This document shows positions 46,801 to 54,857 of a stretch of DNA of 64,000 bases, in pieces. Location: NCBI RefSeq assembly GCF_000819445.1, contig NZ_CP005286.1:2542001-2606000 (forward strand). The letters are read 5' to 3'. The position numbers and the translations under genes were made by a program. Positions within the stretch are counted from its first letter, which is position 1, and each line of letters opens with the position of its first letter. The stretch is from Corynebacterium humireducens NBRC 106098 = DSM 45392. GTDB lineage: Bacteria; Actinomycetota; Actinomycetes; Mycobacteriales; Mycobacteriaceae. The notes below the pieces were generated by a model. It did no database searches, had not been told where the DNA came from, and saw only the letters and a program-made list of their open reading frames with translations.

Positions 46801-47649
46801 CTACTGCTTGTCGACGCCGTCGGGACCCGGGGTCTCCCCCTTCCCGGCGGCGTCGTCGTCATTCTCGACCGGCTCCGCCTCGACGAGCTCCGGCTGTTCC
46901 TCAGCCTTGCCCTCGGTGAGCTCCTTGCCGCCGGCCATGGAGGCGCGGATCTCGGCGAGCCGGGCGGCGGCCTTCATGTCGGTGCCGGCGCTGGTGATCT
47001 CCGCGATGCGGTCGCCGACGGAGTTCTGGGTGAGTTCCTGCGCACCGAGTGCCTCGGCGTAACGACGCTCGATCTTCTCCCGCACCGCGTCCAGGGTGGG
47101 CACGTTGCCGTCCGGACGCAGCTCCTGCATGGAGTCCATCGCCTTCGTGGCGGTCTCCTGCATGGCGGCCTGGTCGGCCTGGGCACGCAGCTGGTCGATC
47201 TGTGCGAGCTGCTCACGCAGGCGGGCCTCGGACTCGAGCTGCTGGCGGGTGGCCTGCTCCGCATTCTGCGTGGCCTGGGCGTGGAGCTGCTTGGTCTCCT
47301 CGAGCTGCTGCTCGACGGCGACGAGCTGGGAGGCGAAGATCTCCGCGGTGTTCGTGTACTCCTGCGCCTTGGCCTCATTGCCTTCGGCGGTGGCGCGGTC
47401 GGCGGCCTGCAGGGCGGTGCGCGTCTGGTCCTGGTGCTCCTGCTGCGACCTGAGCAGGCGGTCCAGCTTCATCTCGAGCTGCTTCTGGTTGCCGATGACG
47501 GCCGCCGCCTGCTCGGTGATCTGCTGGTGCTGCTTCTTGGCCGCGTCGGCGGCCTGTTGGATCTGGACCTTGGGGTCGGCATTCTCGTCGATCTTCGCAT
47601 CGAAGGACGCCAGCAGGTACTTCCAGCCCTTGGAGAGGGGATTAGACAT
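46801..47649 (-). CDS. PspA/IM30-like phage-shock protein
   Basis: 282 aa from ATG 47649. It opens M-S-N-P-L-S-K-G-W-K-Y-L-L-A-S-F-D-A-K-I and continues as an almost unbroken coiled coil (Q, E, A, L-rich, about 30-230), as in PspA proteins that oligomerise on damaged membranes. An acidic tail (about 245-282) ends G-P-D-G-V-D-K-Q. A long upstream continuation of the frame into the thioredoxin gene is ignored. It follows the thioredoxin terminator, so it is transcribed separately. Confidence 0.85.
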   Translation of the reverse strand: MSNPLSKGWKYLLASFDAKIDENADPKVQIQQAADAAKKQHQQITEQAAAVIGNQKQLEMKLDRLLRSQQEHQDQTRTALQAADRATAEGNEAKAQEYTNTAEIFASQLVAVEQQLEETKQLHAQATQNAEQATRQQLESEARLREQLAQIDQLRAQADQAAMQETATKAMDSMQELRPDGNVPTLDAVREKIERRYAEALGAQELTQNSVGDRIAEITSAGTDMKAAARLAEIRASMAGGKELTEGKAEEQPELVEAEPVENDDDAAGKGETPGPDGVDKQ

Positions 47650-47723
47650 ATCGTGGGTCTCGCTTTCTGACGAAAATGGGTATACGACAGAGTTTAGAGC
47701 GAAAGACGCGGTCATGTCGGCAC

Positions 47724-47769
47724 GAAAAAGCCCGGTCCGCACTCTTCCGGAAGGAATGTGGACCGGGCT
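47724..47769 (-). terminator. Thioredoxin gene terminator
   Basis: Arms AGCCCGGTCC (47729-47738) and GGACCGGGCT (47760-47769) around a 21-base loop that itself contains a small TTCCGGAA palindrome, with TTTTT following on the minus strand. It starts 11 bases after the stop at 47781. Confidence 0.88.
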
Positions 47770-47780
47770 GCAGCCGGGGG

Positions 47781-48164
47781 TTACTGGCTCTCGGCGTCGC
47801 GGGCCGCGTTGGCCTCGGCGACCTGGCGGCGGACGTCCTCCATGTCCAGCGCCTTGACCTGACCGATGAGGTCCTCGAGGGCGGCCGGGGGCAGGGCGCC
47901 GGCGTCGCGGTAGACCATGATTCCGTCGCGGAAGATCATCAGGGTCGGGATGGACTGGATCTGCAGGGCCGCAGCGAGACCCTGGTGGGCCTCGGTGTCC
48001 AGCTTCGCGAAGGTGGCATCCGGGTGCTTCTCGGAGGCGGCCTCGAAGGTCGGGGCGAAGGCGCGGCACGGGCCGCACCACGATGCCCAGGCGTCGACGA
48101 GGACGATGCCCTCGCCGGTCACGGTCTGCTCGAAGGTGGCCTCAGTGACGTCAATGGTTGCCAA
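47781..48164 (-). CDS. Thioredoxin
   Basis: 127 aa from a TTG start at 48164, chosen because AGGAGA lies 5 bases upstream; the upstream ATG adds a 16-residue leader without a ribosome site. The active site W-C-G-P-C and the cis-Pro segment I-P-T-L-M-I-F are intact. A helical extension of about 25 residues after the thioredoxin fold ends in A-R-D-A-E-S-Q. It is cytosolic, with a reductant role. No thioredoxin reductase gene is nearby. Confidence 0.88.
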   Translation of the reverse strand: MATIDVTEATFEQTVTGEGIVLVDAWASWCGPCRAFAPTFEAASEKHPDATFAKLDTEAHQGLAAALQIQSIPTLMIFRDGIMVYRDAGALPPAALEDLIGQVKALDMEDVRRQVAEANAARDAESQ

Positions 48165-48205
48165 GGGATTCTCCTGTTGGGTCGTTTTGTATGGTTCTAC
48201 ATATG

Positions 48206-48221
48206 ACCGCATTTATGCGGT
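48206..48221. promoter_or_regulatory. Palindrome between thioredoxin and copper chaperone genes
   Basis: ACCGCATTTATGCGGT has perfect 7-base arms and a 2-base centre. It lies in the 129-base divergent gap, 42 bases upstream of the thioredoxin start and 73 bases upstream of the first chaperone. It is operator-like, and no protein can be assigned. Confidence 0.45.
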
Positions 48222-48293
48222 GTCTTTCTAGCTCAACCCTACCCGGCTGAACCTTATTCCCATTCGGAGGGAACACCCGGAGGAAAGGACCCC

Positions 48294-48500
48294 ATGATCA
48301 AGAACTACGTCGTCGAGGGCATGACCTGTGACGCCTGCCGTGCCTCGGTGGAGGAGGAGATCAACGAGATCCCCGGCACCCAGGGCGTCGATGTGGACCT
48401 GGAGACCGGCCGTGTGGCGGTGACCGGCGAGGAGATCTCCGACGAGCTGGTCGCCCGCGCGGTGGAGGCGGCCGGCTACCGGCTGCAGGAGCAGGACTAG
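48294..48500 (+). CDS. Heavy-metal-associated (CopZ-like) copper chaperone 1
   Basis: 68 aa single HMA domain (ferredoxin-like fold) with the metal-binding M-T-C-D-A-C. It should carry Cu(I) to CopA or buffer it in the cytosol. GGAAAGGA precedes the ATG. It is strongly acidic. It is followed by a CsoR-type operator and a second chaperone. Confidence 0.9.
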   Translation: MIKNYVVEGMTCDACRASVEEEINEIPGTQGVDVDLETGRVAVTGEEISDELVARAVEAAGYRLQEQD

Positions 48501-48510
48501 TCTTTTTCGG

Positions 48511-48527
48511 ATACCTCCTGAGGGTAT
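48511..48527 (+). promoter_or_regulatory. CsoR-type operator upstream of chaperone 2
   Basis: ATACC-TCCTGA-GGGTAT is an inverted repeat of the kind bound by the copper repressor CsoR (TACCC/GGGTA half-sites). It is followed by TAGACT as a possible -10 box, 54 bases before the second chaperone. Confidence 0.65.
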
Positions 48528-48564
48528 AGACTCGACCTCATCACCCACCGAGGAGAGGAATCTC

Positions 48565-48768
48565 ATGGCCGTCAAGAACTACCAGGTAGAGGGCATGACC
48601 TGCGGACACTGCGAGCTGTCCGTGCAGGAGGAGGTCGGCGAGGTCGCCGGCGTCTCCGGCGTGGAGGCCTCGCACGAGACCGGCACCGTGACCGTCACCG
48701 GTGAGGGCTTCACCGACGAGCAGGTCACCGCCGCCATCGAGGAGGCCGGCTACCGGGTCGTCGAGTAG
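48565..48768 (+). CDS. Heavy-metal-associated (CopZ-like) copper chaperone 2
   Basis: 67 aa HMA domain with M-T-C-G-H-C, the more typical CopZ motif, and the same overall pattern as chaperone 1, suggesting an old duplication with diverged metal loops. GAGGAGAGGA gives a strong ribosome site. It has its own operator upstream and a terminator 19 bases downstream, so it is a separate transcription unit. Confidence 0.92.
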   Translation: MAVKNYQVEGMTCGHCELSVQEEVGEVAGVSGVEASHETGTVTVTGEGFTDEQVTAAIEEAGYRVVE

Positions 48769-48786
48769 CCGCCGGCAGCCCGGGCC

Positions 48787-48817
48787 GCCCGGACCCCACC
48801 GAGGGTCCGGGCTTTTT
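48787..48817 (+). terminator. Terminator after chaperone 2
   Basis: Arms GCCCGGACCC (48787-48796) and GGGTCCGGGC (48803-48812) with a 6-base loop, followed by TTTTT. Confidence 0.9.
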
Positions 48818-48829
48818 CGTCGTTGCCCG

Positions 48830-48851
48830 ATACCCTAGGGGGGTATAGGCT
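48830..48851 (+). promoter_or_regulatory. CsoR-type operator overlapping the copA -10 box
   Basis: ATACCC-TAGGG-GGGTAT (48830-48846) is a near-perfect CsoR-type inverted repeat. Its right edge runs into TAGGCT (48846-48851), the probable -10 box, which stands 6 bases before the copA ATG. Repressor binding would directly occlude the promoter. Confidence 0.7.
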
Positions 48852-48857
48852 GTGGGT

Positions 48858-51140
48858 ATGACACAGACACAGCCACCCGTCGACGTGGTCCGCCTCGACC
48901 TCGGCGTCACCGGCATGACGTGCACCGCCTGCTCGGGCCGCGTGGAGCGCAAGCTCAACAAGGTCGACGGCGTGGAGGCCACCGTCAACTTCGCCACCGA
49001 GTCCGCGTCCATCTCCTACGACCCGGCCAAGGTCGACCCCGACGCGCTCATCGACGTCGTCCGCGGCGCAGGCTACGACGCCTTCGAGCTCGCCGACGAG
49101 ACCGCAGTGACCGCGGGGACGGCGGAGACCCCCGCGGAGGAGGATGCGGGAGCAGGTGAGAGCCCCCACGAGGCCGCCCGCCGTCGCGAGTCCGCGGACC
49201 TCCGGCAGCGCCTCATCATGTCGGCGGTGCTCACCGTCCCGATCGTGCTGCTGAGCATGATCCCGGCGCTGCAGTTCACCAACTGGCAGTGGGCGGTGCT
49301 GACGATGACCACGCCGGTGTTCTTCTTCGGTGGCGCCCCGTTCCACAGGGCAACGTGGGCGAACCTCCGGCAGCGTTCCTTCACGATGGACACGCTCATC
49401 ACGCTCGGCACCTCCGCCGCGTACCTGTGGAGCCTGTGGGCGCTGTTCCTCGGCAACGCCGGCCACCCGGGGATGAAGATGCAGATGCACCTCTTCCCCT
49501 CCGACACCACGATGGACGAGATCTACCTCGAGACCACCGCCGTCGTGATCACGTTCCTGCTGCTCGGCCGCTGGTTCGAGGTCCGCGCCAAGGGGCGTTC
49601 CTCGGAGGCGCTGCGCGCGCTGCTCGACATGGGGGCCAAGGACGCCGCCGTGCTTCGCGACGACCGCGAGGTCCGCGTCCCCGTCCGGGATCTGCAGGTC
49701 GGCGACGTCATCATCGTGCGCCCCGGCGAGAAGATCGCCACCGACGGCCGCGTCATCGAGGGTTCCTCCGCGGTCGACGAGTCCATGCTCACCGGCGAGT
49801 CGGTGCCGGTCGAGGTGAGCGTCGGCTCCCGCGTCACGGGCGCGACGATCAACGCCTCCGGCCGTCTCCTCGTCGAGGTCACCCGCGTGGGCGGTGACAC
49901 GACGCTCGCCCAGATGGCCCGGCTGGTCTCCGACGCGCAGGCCCGGAAGGCCCCGGTCCAGCGGCTCGTCGACCGGATCTCCCAGGTCTTCGTGCCGGTG
50001 GTCATCGTGATCTCGCTGATCACCCTCGGTGTCCACCTGGCGCTCGGCGCCGGACTGGCCCCGTCGTTCACGGCCGCCGTCGCCGTCCTCATCATCGCCT
50101 GCCCCTGCGCCCTCGGCCTGGCCACCCCGACCGCGCTGCTCGTGGGCACCGGCCGGGGCGCGCAGCTGGGACTGCTCATCAAGGGTCCGGAGGTCCTCGA
50201 GTCGACCCGGCGCGTGGACACCATCGTCATGGACAAGACCGGCACCGTCACCGCCGGCGTCATGTCCGTCACGGACGTCCAGGCTGGTGAGGGACACTCA
50301 GCCGAGGACGTGCTCCGGTGGGGTGCCGCCGTCGAGGCGGGGTCCGAGCACCCCATCGCCGCCGCCGTCGTCCGCCACGCGGGCCAGGGGCTGCCCGAGG
50401 TCAGTGACTTCCGGAACCTCGCCGGCCAGGGCGTGACCGGCACCGTCGAGGGCCGCACGATCGCCGTCGGCCGCCCCGCCGGTGAGCTGCCCGGCGCGCT
50501 GCAGGACGCCTTCACCGCCGCCCAGGAACAGGGCGGCACCCCGGTCGTCGTGTCCGTCGACGGACAGCCGGCCGGCGTCATCACCGTCCGCGACACCGTG
50601 AAGGAGACCTCCGCCGCCGCCGTGGCCGCCCTGCGGGAGCTGGGCATGATCCCGATGCTGCTCACCGGTGACAACGCCGGGGCCGCCCGGGCCGTGGCCG
50701 CGGAGGTGGGCATCGACCCCGAGCACGTCATCGCGGAGGTGATGCCGGAGGACAAGGTGGCGGTCGTCGAGAAGCTCCAGCGGGAGGGACGCCACGTCGC
50801 GATGGTCGGTGACGGCGTCAACGACGCCGCCGCCCTGGCCCAGTCCGACCTCGGCCTGGCGATGGGGGCCGGCACGGACGTGGCCATCGAGGCCTCCGAC
50901 ATCACCCTGATGAACAACGACCTGCGCTCCGCCGTCGACGCCATCCGGCTGTCCCGCCGCACGCTCGGCACGATCAAGGGCAACCTGTTCTGGGCGTTCG
51001 CCTACAACGTGGTGCTCATCCCGGTCGCGGCACTCGGCTTCCTCAACCCCATGCTCGCGGGCATCGCCATGGCGTTCTCCTCGGTGTTCGTCGTGACGAA
51101 CTCCCTGCGGCTGCGCGGCTTCCGGGCACAGCACCGGTAG
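48858..51140 (+). CDS. copA: Copper-exporting P1B-type ATPase
   Basis: 760 aa from ATG 48858 (leaderless geometry; a GTG two codons earlier is possible). An N-terminal HMA domain has [10 protein letters not shown]. Eight membrane helices surround the [10 protein letters not shown] motif. The catalytic modules are T-G-E-S, phospho-Asp in D-K-T-G-T, the S-E-H-P-I motif and G-D-G-V-N-D. Late helices carry A-Y-N and M-A-F-S-S, the Cu(I)-selective set. It exports cytosolic Cu(I) using ATP, fed by the two chaperones upstream. Confidence 0.94.
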   Translation: MTQTQPPVDVVRLDLGVTGMTCTACSGRVERKLNKVDGVEATVNFATESASISYDPAKVDPDALIDVVRGAGYDAFELADETAVTAGTAETPAEEDAGAGESPHEAARRRESADLRQRLIMSAVLTVPIVLLSMIPALQFTNWQWAVLTMTTPVFFFGGAPFHRATWANLRQRSFTMDTLITLGTSAAYLWSLWALFLGNAGHPGMKMQMHLFPSDTTMDEIYLETTAVVITFLLLGRWFEVRAKGRSSEALRALLDMGAKDAAVLRDDREVRVPVRDLQVGDVIIVRPGEKIATDGRVIEGSSAVDESMLTGESVPVEVSVGSRVTGATINASGRLLVEVTRVGGDTTLAQMARLVSDAQARKAPVQRLVDRISQVFVPVVIVISLITLGVHLALGAGLAPSFTAAVAVLIIACPCALGLATPTALLVGTGRGAQLGLLIKGPEVLESTRRVDTIVMDKTGTVTAGVMSVTDVQAGEGHSAEDVLRWGAAVEAGSEHPIAAAVVRHAGQGLPEVSDFRNLAGQGVTGTVEGRTIAVGRPAGELPGALQDAFTAAQEQGGTPVVVSVDGQPAGVITVRDTVKETSAAAVAALRELGMIPMLLTGDNAGAARAVAAEVGIDPEHVIAEVMPEDKVAVVEKLQREGRHVAMVGDGVNDAAALAQSDLGLAMGAGTDVAIEASDITLMNNDLRSAVDAIRLSRRTLGTIKGNLFWAFAYNVVLIPVAALGFLNPMLAGIAMAFSSVFVVTNSLRLRGFRAQHR

Positions 51141-51172
51141 TCGGCGCAGACGCGCGGGTTTAGGATCAGAAC

Positions 51173-52513
51173 ATGAACCAACAACTGACCAGGAACCAGC
51201 GCCTCGACAGGCTGCCGGTCACAGGCAAACACCGGAAACTGCTGTTCGGCTCCGGCATCGGATGGGCGCTCGACGCGATGGACGTCGGCCTCATCTCCTT
51301 CATCATGGCGGCGCTGGTCGTCCACTGGGGGCTGACCCCCACCCAGACCTCCTGGCTCGGTTCCGTCGGCTTCGTCGGCATGGCGCTGGGCGCCACGTTC
51401 GGTGGTCTGCTGGCCGACCGCATCGGCCGCCGCCAGGTCTTCGCCCTCACCCTGCTGGTCTACGGCCTGGCCACCGGCGCCTCCGCCCTGGCGGGCAGCC
51501 TCGCGGTGCTCATCGCCCTGCGCTTCGTGGTGGGCCTCGGCCTGGGTGCGGAACTGCCCGTCGCCTCCACCCTGGTCTCCGAGTTCTCGCCGCGTCGGTA
51601 CCGCGGCCGCATGGTCGTCATCCTCGAGGCCTTCTGGGCCGTCGGCTGGATCTCCGCCGCCCTCATCGGCTACTTCGTGGTCACCAGCGGCGACAACGGC
51701 TGGCGCTGGGCCCTGGCCCTCGGCATGATCCCCACCTTCTACGCCATCTACGTGCGCCGCAGCCTGCCGGAGTCCGTCCGCTTCCTGGAGGACAAGGGCC
51801 GCCACGAGAAGGCGGAGGAGGTCGTCGCCTCCTTCGAGGCGGACGTCGACACGCAGGAACTGCAGCGTATCGACGCCGCCGAGCAGCAGCGCCTCCGCGA
51901 TCTCCCACGCGAGGACTTCGCGGACGCCACGTCGATCTGGGCGCCGGGCCTGCGGCGCCGTACCGCCGCCCTGTGGATCGTGTGGTTCTGCGTGAACCTC
52001 TCGTACTACGGCGCGTTCATCTGGATCCCGTCACTGCTGGTGGCGGACGGCTTCACGCTGGTGAAGTCCTTCCAGTTCACGCTCATCATCACGCTGGCGC
52101 AGCTGCCGGGCTACGCCGTGGCGGCCTGGCTCATCGAGGCGTGGGGGCGGCGACACACGCTGGCGACGTTCCTGGTGGGCTCGGCGGCGTCGGCACTGTT
52201 CTTCGGCACCGCCTCCACGGAGACGACGATCATCGCCGCCGGCTGCCTGCTGTCCTTCTTCAACCTGGGCGCCTGGGGCGCGCTGTACGCCATCGGCCCG
52301 GAGCTCTACCCCTCGCACGTGCGTGGGGCGGGCACGGGTGCGGCGGCCGGATTCGGACGCATCGCGTCCATCATGGCGCCGCTGATCGTCCCCCCGATCC
52401 TGCTGTGGGGCGACTCGATCGCCCTGTTCGGCCTTTTCTCCGCGGCGTTCCTGCTGGCCGCGGTGGCCACGCTGACACTCCCCGAGCAGCGCGGCAAGGT
52501 GCTGGACGTCTAG
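51173..52513 (+). CDS. niaP: MFS transporter, probable niacin permease NiaP
   Basis: 446 aa with 12 membrane helices. The first helix block W-A-L-D-A-M-D-V-G-L-I-S-F-I, then E-L-P-V-A-S-T-L-V-S-E, V-W-F-C-V-N-L-S-Y-Y-G and S-F-F-N-L-G-A-W-G closely follow Bacillus NiaP (YceI), which takes up nicotinate. AGGATCAG precedes the ATG. Other organic-acid sugar-porter-like MFS members share part of this pattern, so the substrate is probable, not proven. The stop overlaps the next minus-strand gene by 4 bases. Confidence 0.72.
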   Translation: MNQQLTRNQRLDRLPVTGKHRKLLFGSGIGWALDAMDVGLISFIMAALVVHWGLTPTQTSWLGSVGFVGMALGATFGGLLADRIGRRQVFALTLLVYGLATGASALAGSLAVLIALRFVVGLGLGAELPVASTLVSEFSPRRYRGRMVVILEAFWAVGWISAALIGYFVVTSGDNGWRWALALGMIPTFYAIYVRRSLPESVRFLEDKGRHEKAEEVVASFEADVDTQELQRIDAAEQQRLRDLPREDFADATSIWAPGLRRRTAALWIVWFCVNLSYYGAFIWIPSLLVADGFTLVKSFQFTLIITLAQLPGYAVAAWLIEAWGRRHTLATFLVGSAASALFFGTASTETTIIAAGCLLSFFNLGAWGALYAIGPELYPSHVRGAGTGAAAGFGRIASIMAPLIVPPILLWGDSIALFGLFSAAFLLAAVATLTLPEQRGKVLDV

Positions 52514-52680
52514 CCGAAGTAGAACATCCACGCGAGGCGGTCGAGCAGGCTCGGCCTGCGCTCGCGGGTGAAGTCGTCGAGGTTGCGCGGGACCGAGAGG
52601 ATGGTGGCCCTCTCGGTGCGCTCGACGCGGATGGCCGGGTTGAAGGCTGCGGTCCGGGGGTTGAACTCTCGAGTGGTCAT
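52510..52680 (-). CDS. 56-residue conserved-looking small protein
   Basis: The ATG at 52680 has GGAGGGA 5 bases upstream, a strong signal. The protein starts M-T-T-R-E-F-N-P-R-T-A-A-F-N-P-A-I-R and ends L-L-D-R-L-A-W-M-F-Y-F-G. It is basic, with an aromatic amphipathic C-terminus that could touch the membrane. I do not recognise a family. Its stop overlaps the stop of the niaP gene. Confidence 0.7.
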   Translation of the reverse strand: MTTREFNPRTAAFNPAIRVERTERATILSVPRNLDDFTRERRPSLLDRLAWMFYFG

Positions 52681-53016
52681 GATGTCCCTCCTTGGTGCTG
52701 CGTCTTATTCGTTGCTTTGTTGATGCTGAGCCTACGGCGTTTTCGCAGGTCAGGCACCATTGGCAAGCCATACCTTAGTAATGCCCGCCTTAAATAGGTG
52801 ACCCTAAGAAGCAGGGAAACCGCAGGAAATCAACCCTTTGAGGCGTGACCTTCCTCACTTATAGCCGGGGCGCCATCAGGGGCATCACGGGCATCCCACC
52901 CCTTTCCGGGGGTGCGTTGGTGTCCGACCCACCCGGAGGGCGGTTGTCCCCGCATCCTCCCCGCAGGACATAGACTGTGCGGACCGTCACAAGTACCACC
53001 ATCCCTGGAGGACCGG
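52681..53016. promoter_or_regulatory. Intergenic region between the small gene and the MFS gene
   Basis: 336 bases without a supportable gene. It is AT-richer around 52690-52810, where the promoter of the leftward small gene is expected (several T/A tracts, e.g. taccttagtaatg), and GC-rich to the right. No clear terminator or operator was found. Confidence 0.4.
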
Positions 53017-54198
53017 ATGAGCACCGATTCCCGCACCTGGGTCCGCGTCGGCCTGGGCATGTTCGTCCTCGCCTTCGGCGCCAACCTCTTCGCCCCGCTC
53101 CTGCTCTCCTACCGGGCGGAGGTGGGACTCACCCAGCCGCAGGTGACCTTCCTCCTCGCGGTCTACGTGCTCGGTCTGGTCCCCGCACTCCTCATCGGCG
53201 GCCCCCTGTCGGACGTGAAGGGCCGCCGCGCGATGATCCGTCCCGCGCTCATCCTGGGCGGGGTGGGGTCCGCGATCCTGGCCCTCGGTGCGGGCGGCTC
53301 CTTCCTCGCCCTCTCTGTGGGGCGTCTCGTCGCCGGCACCGCCATCGGGCTCATCATGGCCGCGGGCGCCGCCTGGCTGCAGGAGCTGTCGACGGGCCCG
53401 GTCCACCTGGGGGCCCGTCGCGCCACGGTTGCCCTCTCCCTCGGCTTCGGAGGCGGCCCCCTGCTGGCGGGCCTCATCGCCGAGTTCCTCCCCCACCCCA
53501 ACCTGCTGCCCTACCTGGTGCACATCGTCCTGCTCACCCTCATCGCGCCACTGGTGTGGCGGACACCCGGCGGCGCGCCCCGGCCGGGGGTGGAACGGCG
53601 GGCGCTGTTCTCCCGCAGCGTGCTCTCCCGCCACTTCCTCTTCGCCGTGGCCGCCTGGGCGCCGTGGGGTTTCGGCGCGGTGGCGACCTCCTTCGCCGTC
53701 CTCCCCGCTCTGGTCGACGACGCCCTGACCTGGCCGGTGGCCTTCACCGGACTCGTCGTGGCGGTTACCATGGGCACCGGCGTGCTCATCCAGCCACTGG
53801 TCTCCCGCTTCGGGTCGGACCTGGTGCCGCCGGCGATCCTGGGCCTCGGCTTCGTCATCCTGGGCATGCTGGCGGCGACCGCCGTCGCGGTGACGGGGTC
53901 GCCCTGGCTGGTGTTTCCGGCGGCAGTGCTGCTCGGCGCCGCCTACGGCGTGATGATGGTCTCCGGCCTGCGCGAGGTGCAGATCATCGCCCCGCCACGG
54001 GAACTGGGCGCGGCCACCGCGGTCTTCTACTCCCTGACCTACGTCGGCTTCTTCGTCCCGCTCGTCCTGTCCTACCTCGGCCCGCTGCTCGGCTACCCAC
54101 CGCTCTTCCTCGGCGGCGCGGTGATCGCCGCCGCCTCAATCGGGCCGGTGGTGCACATCGCTAGAGGCCGCGGATCCGCTCCGCCGCCGCAGCGATGA
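53017..54198 (+). CDS. MFS transporter
   Basis: 393 aa from ATG 53017 (GGAGGA 6 bases upstream). About 12 membrane helices, with an MFS motif in loop 2-3 (G-P-L-S-D-V-K-G-R-R). It is likely an exporter of a drug or metabolite. It has no divergent regulator but converges with the PadR gene, overlapping it by 38 bases. PadR repressors often control exporters, so a functional link is possible. Confidence 0.85.
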   Translation: MSTDSRTWVRVGLGMFVLAFGANLFAPLLLSYRAEVGLTQPQVTFLLAVYVLGLVPALLIGGPLSDVKGRRAMIRPALILGGVGSAILALGAGGSFLALSVGRLVAGTAIGLIMAAGAAWLQELSTGPVHLGARRATVALSLGFGGGPLLAGLIAEFLPHPNLLPYLVHIVLLTLIAPLVWRTPGGAPRPGVERRALFSRSVLSRHFLFAVAAWAPWGFGAVATSFAVLPALVDDALTWPVAFTGLVVAVTMGTGVLIQPLVSRFGSDLVPPAILGLGFVILGMLAATAVAVTGSPWLVFPAAVLLGAAYGVMMVSGLREVQIIAPPRELGAATAVFYSLTYVGFFVPLVLSYLGPLLGYPPLFLGGAVIAAASIGPVVHIARGRGSAPPPQR

Positions 54199-54733
54199 TC
54201 TCGGCGACCTCCTCCTGCTTGTCGACGCCCGCCTCCCGCACCGCCTCCTTCAGCTCCCGGAAGGCGCGTCCGTAACGGCCCCGCGGATCCTCGTCGGAAC
54301 GCTCGCGGTAGTCGTCGAGGATGCCCGCCCACCCGGGGTTCGCCTCGACCCGGGCACGGCCCTCGGCGGTGAGGGTGGCGAGCTTGCGACCCTCCTCCAC
54401 CGACATGGTGATCAGGCCCTCGTCCTCGAGGAGGCTGAGGTTGGGGTAGATGCCGCCCGGTGACGGGGTCCACGCCCCCTCGGTGCGCTCGTCGATCTCG
54501 GAGATGAGCTGGTAGCCGTGCATGGGTTCGTCGGCAAGCAGCACGAGGATGACCTGGCGGAGGTCGCCGCGTCCCGCGCGCCCGCCGCGCCCCCTGCCCC
54601 GGCGGCCGTGACCTCCGTGGTGGCCGTGGTAGCCGTGCCGCCCGTGCATGCGGCGGCGCCGGCGGTGGCCGTGTCCGCCGTAACCGCCACAGCAGTCGTC
54701 GGCGGGACCGTGATTGATGGTGATGTCGTACAT
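54161..54733 (-). CDS. PadR-family regulator with His/Gly/Arg-rich N-terminus
   Basis: 190 aa from ATG 54733 (GGAAGAGAG upstream). Residues 10-60 are unusual: D-D-C-C-G-G-Y-G-G-H-G-H, then R-R-R-R-R-M-H and repeated H-G/H-H-G blocks, a likely metal-binding or nucleic-acid-binding tail. From about residue 60 a PadR winged helix follows (L-L-A-D-E-P-M-H-G-Y-Q-L-I-S-E-I and P-S-P-G-G-I-Y-P-N-L-S-L-L-E-D-E-G-L-I), then a helical dimerisation region. Three palindromes upstream are probable operators. Confidence 0.88.
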   Translation of the reverse strand: MYDITINHGPADDCCGGYGGHGHRRRRRMHGRHGYHGHHGGHGRRGRGRGGRAGRGDLRQVILVLLADEPMHGYQLISEIDERTEGAWTPSPGGIYPNLSLLEDEGLITMSVEEGRKLATLTAEGRARVEANPGWAGILDDYRERSDEDPRGRYGRAFRELKEAVREAGVDKQEEVAEIIAAAAERIRGL

Positions 54734-54746
54734 TCTCTCTTCCTTT

Positions 54747-54814
54747 CGATATATCGGAATGTCTGTCGTCACCATAACTTGCGATGTATCGCTATGGCAA
54801 TAGTGATGTATCGC
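54747..54814. promoter_or_regulatory. Three operator-like palindromes upstream of padR
   Basis: CGATATATCG (54747-54756), GCGATGTATCGC (54781-54792) and GTGATGTATCGC (54803-54814) share the core GAT-n-TATC. The last two are 22 bases apart, two helical turns. They surround the likely padR promoter (TATGGT on the minus strand), which suggests cooperative autorepression. Confidence 0.65.
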
Positions 54815-54857
54815 TACCTTCTCGGCGGAGAGCCCCACCGGAGCGGTGGGCCCCCTG

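Noticed and set aside
46801-48081. A PspA-like protein extended by 144 residues into the thioredoxin gene
   Set aside because: The extension is antisense-like filler in another frame of the thioredoxin gene, and ATG 47649 gives the normal PspA start.
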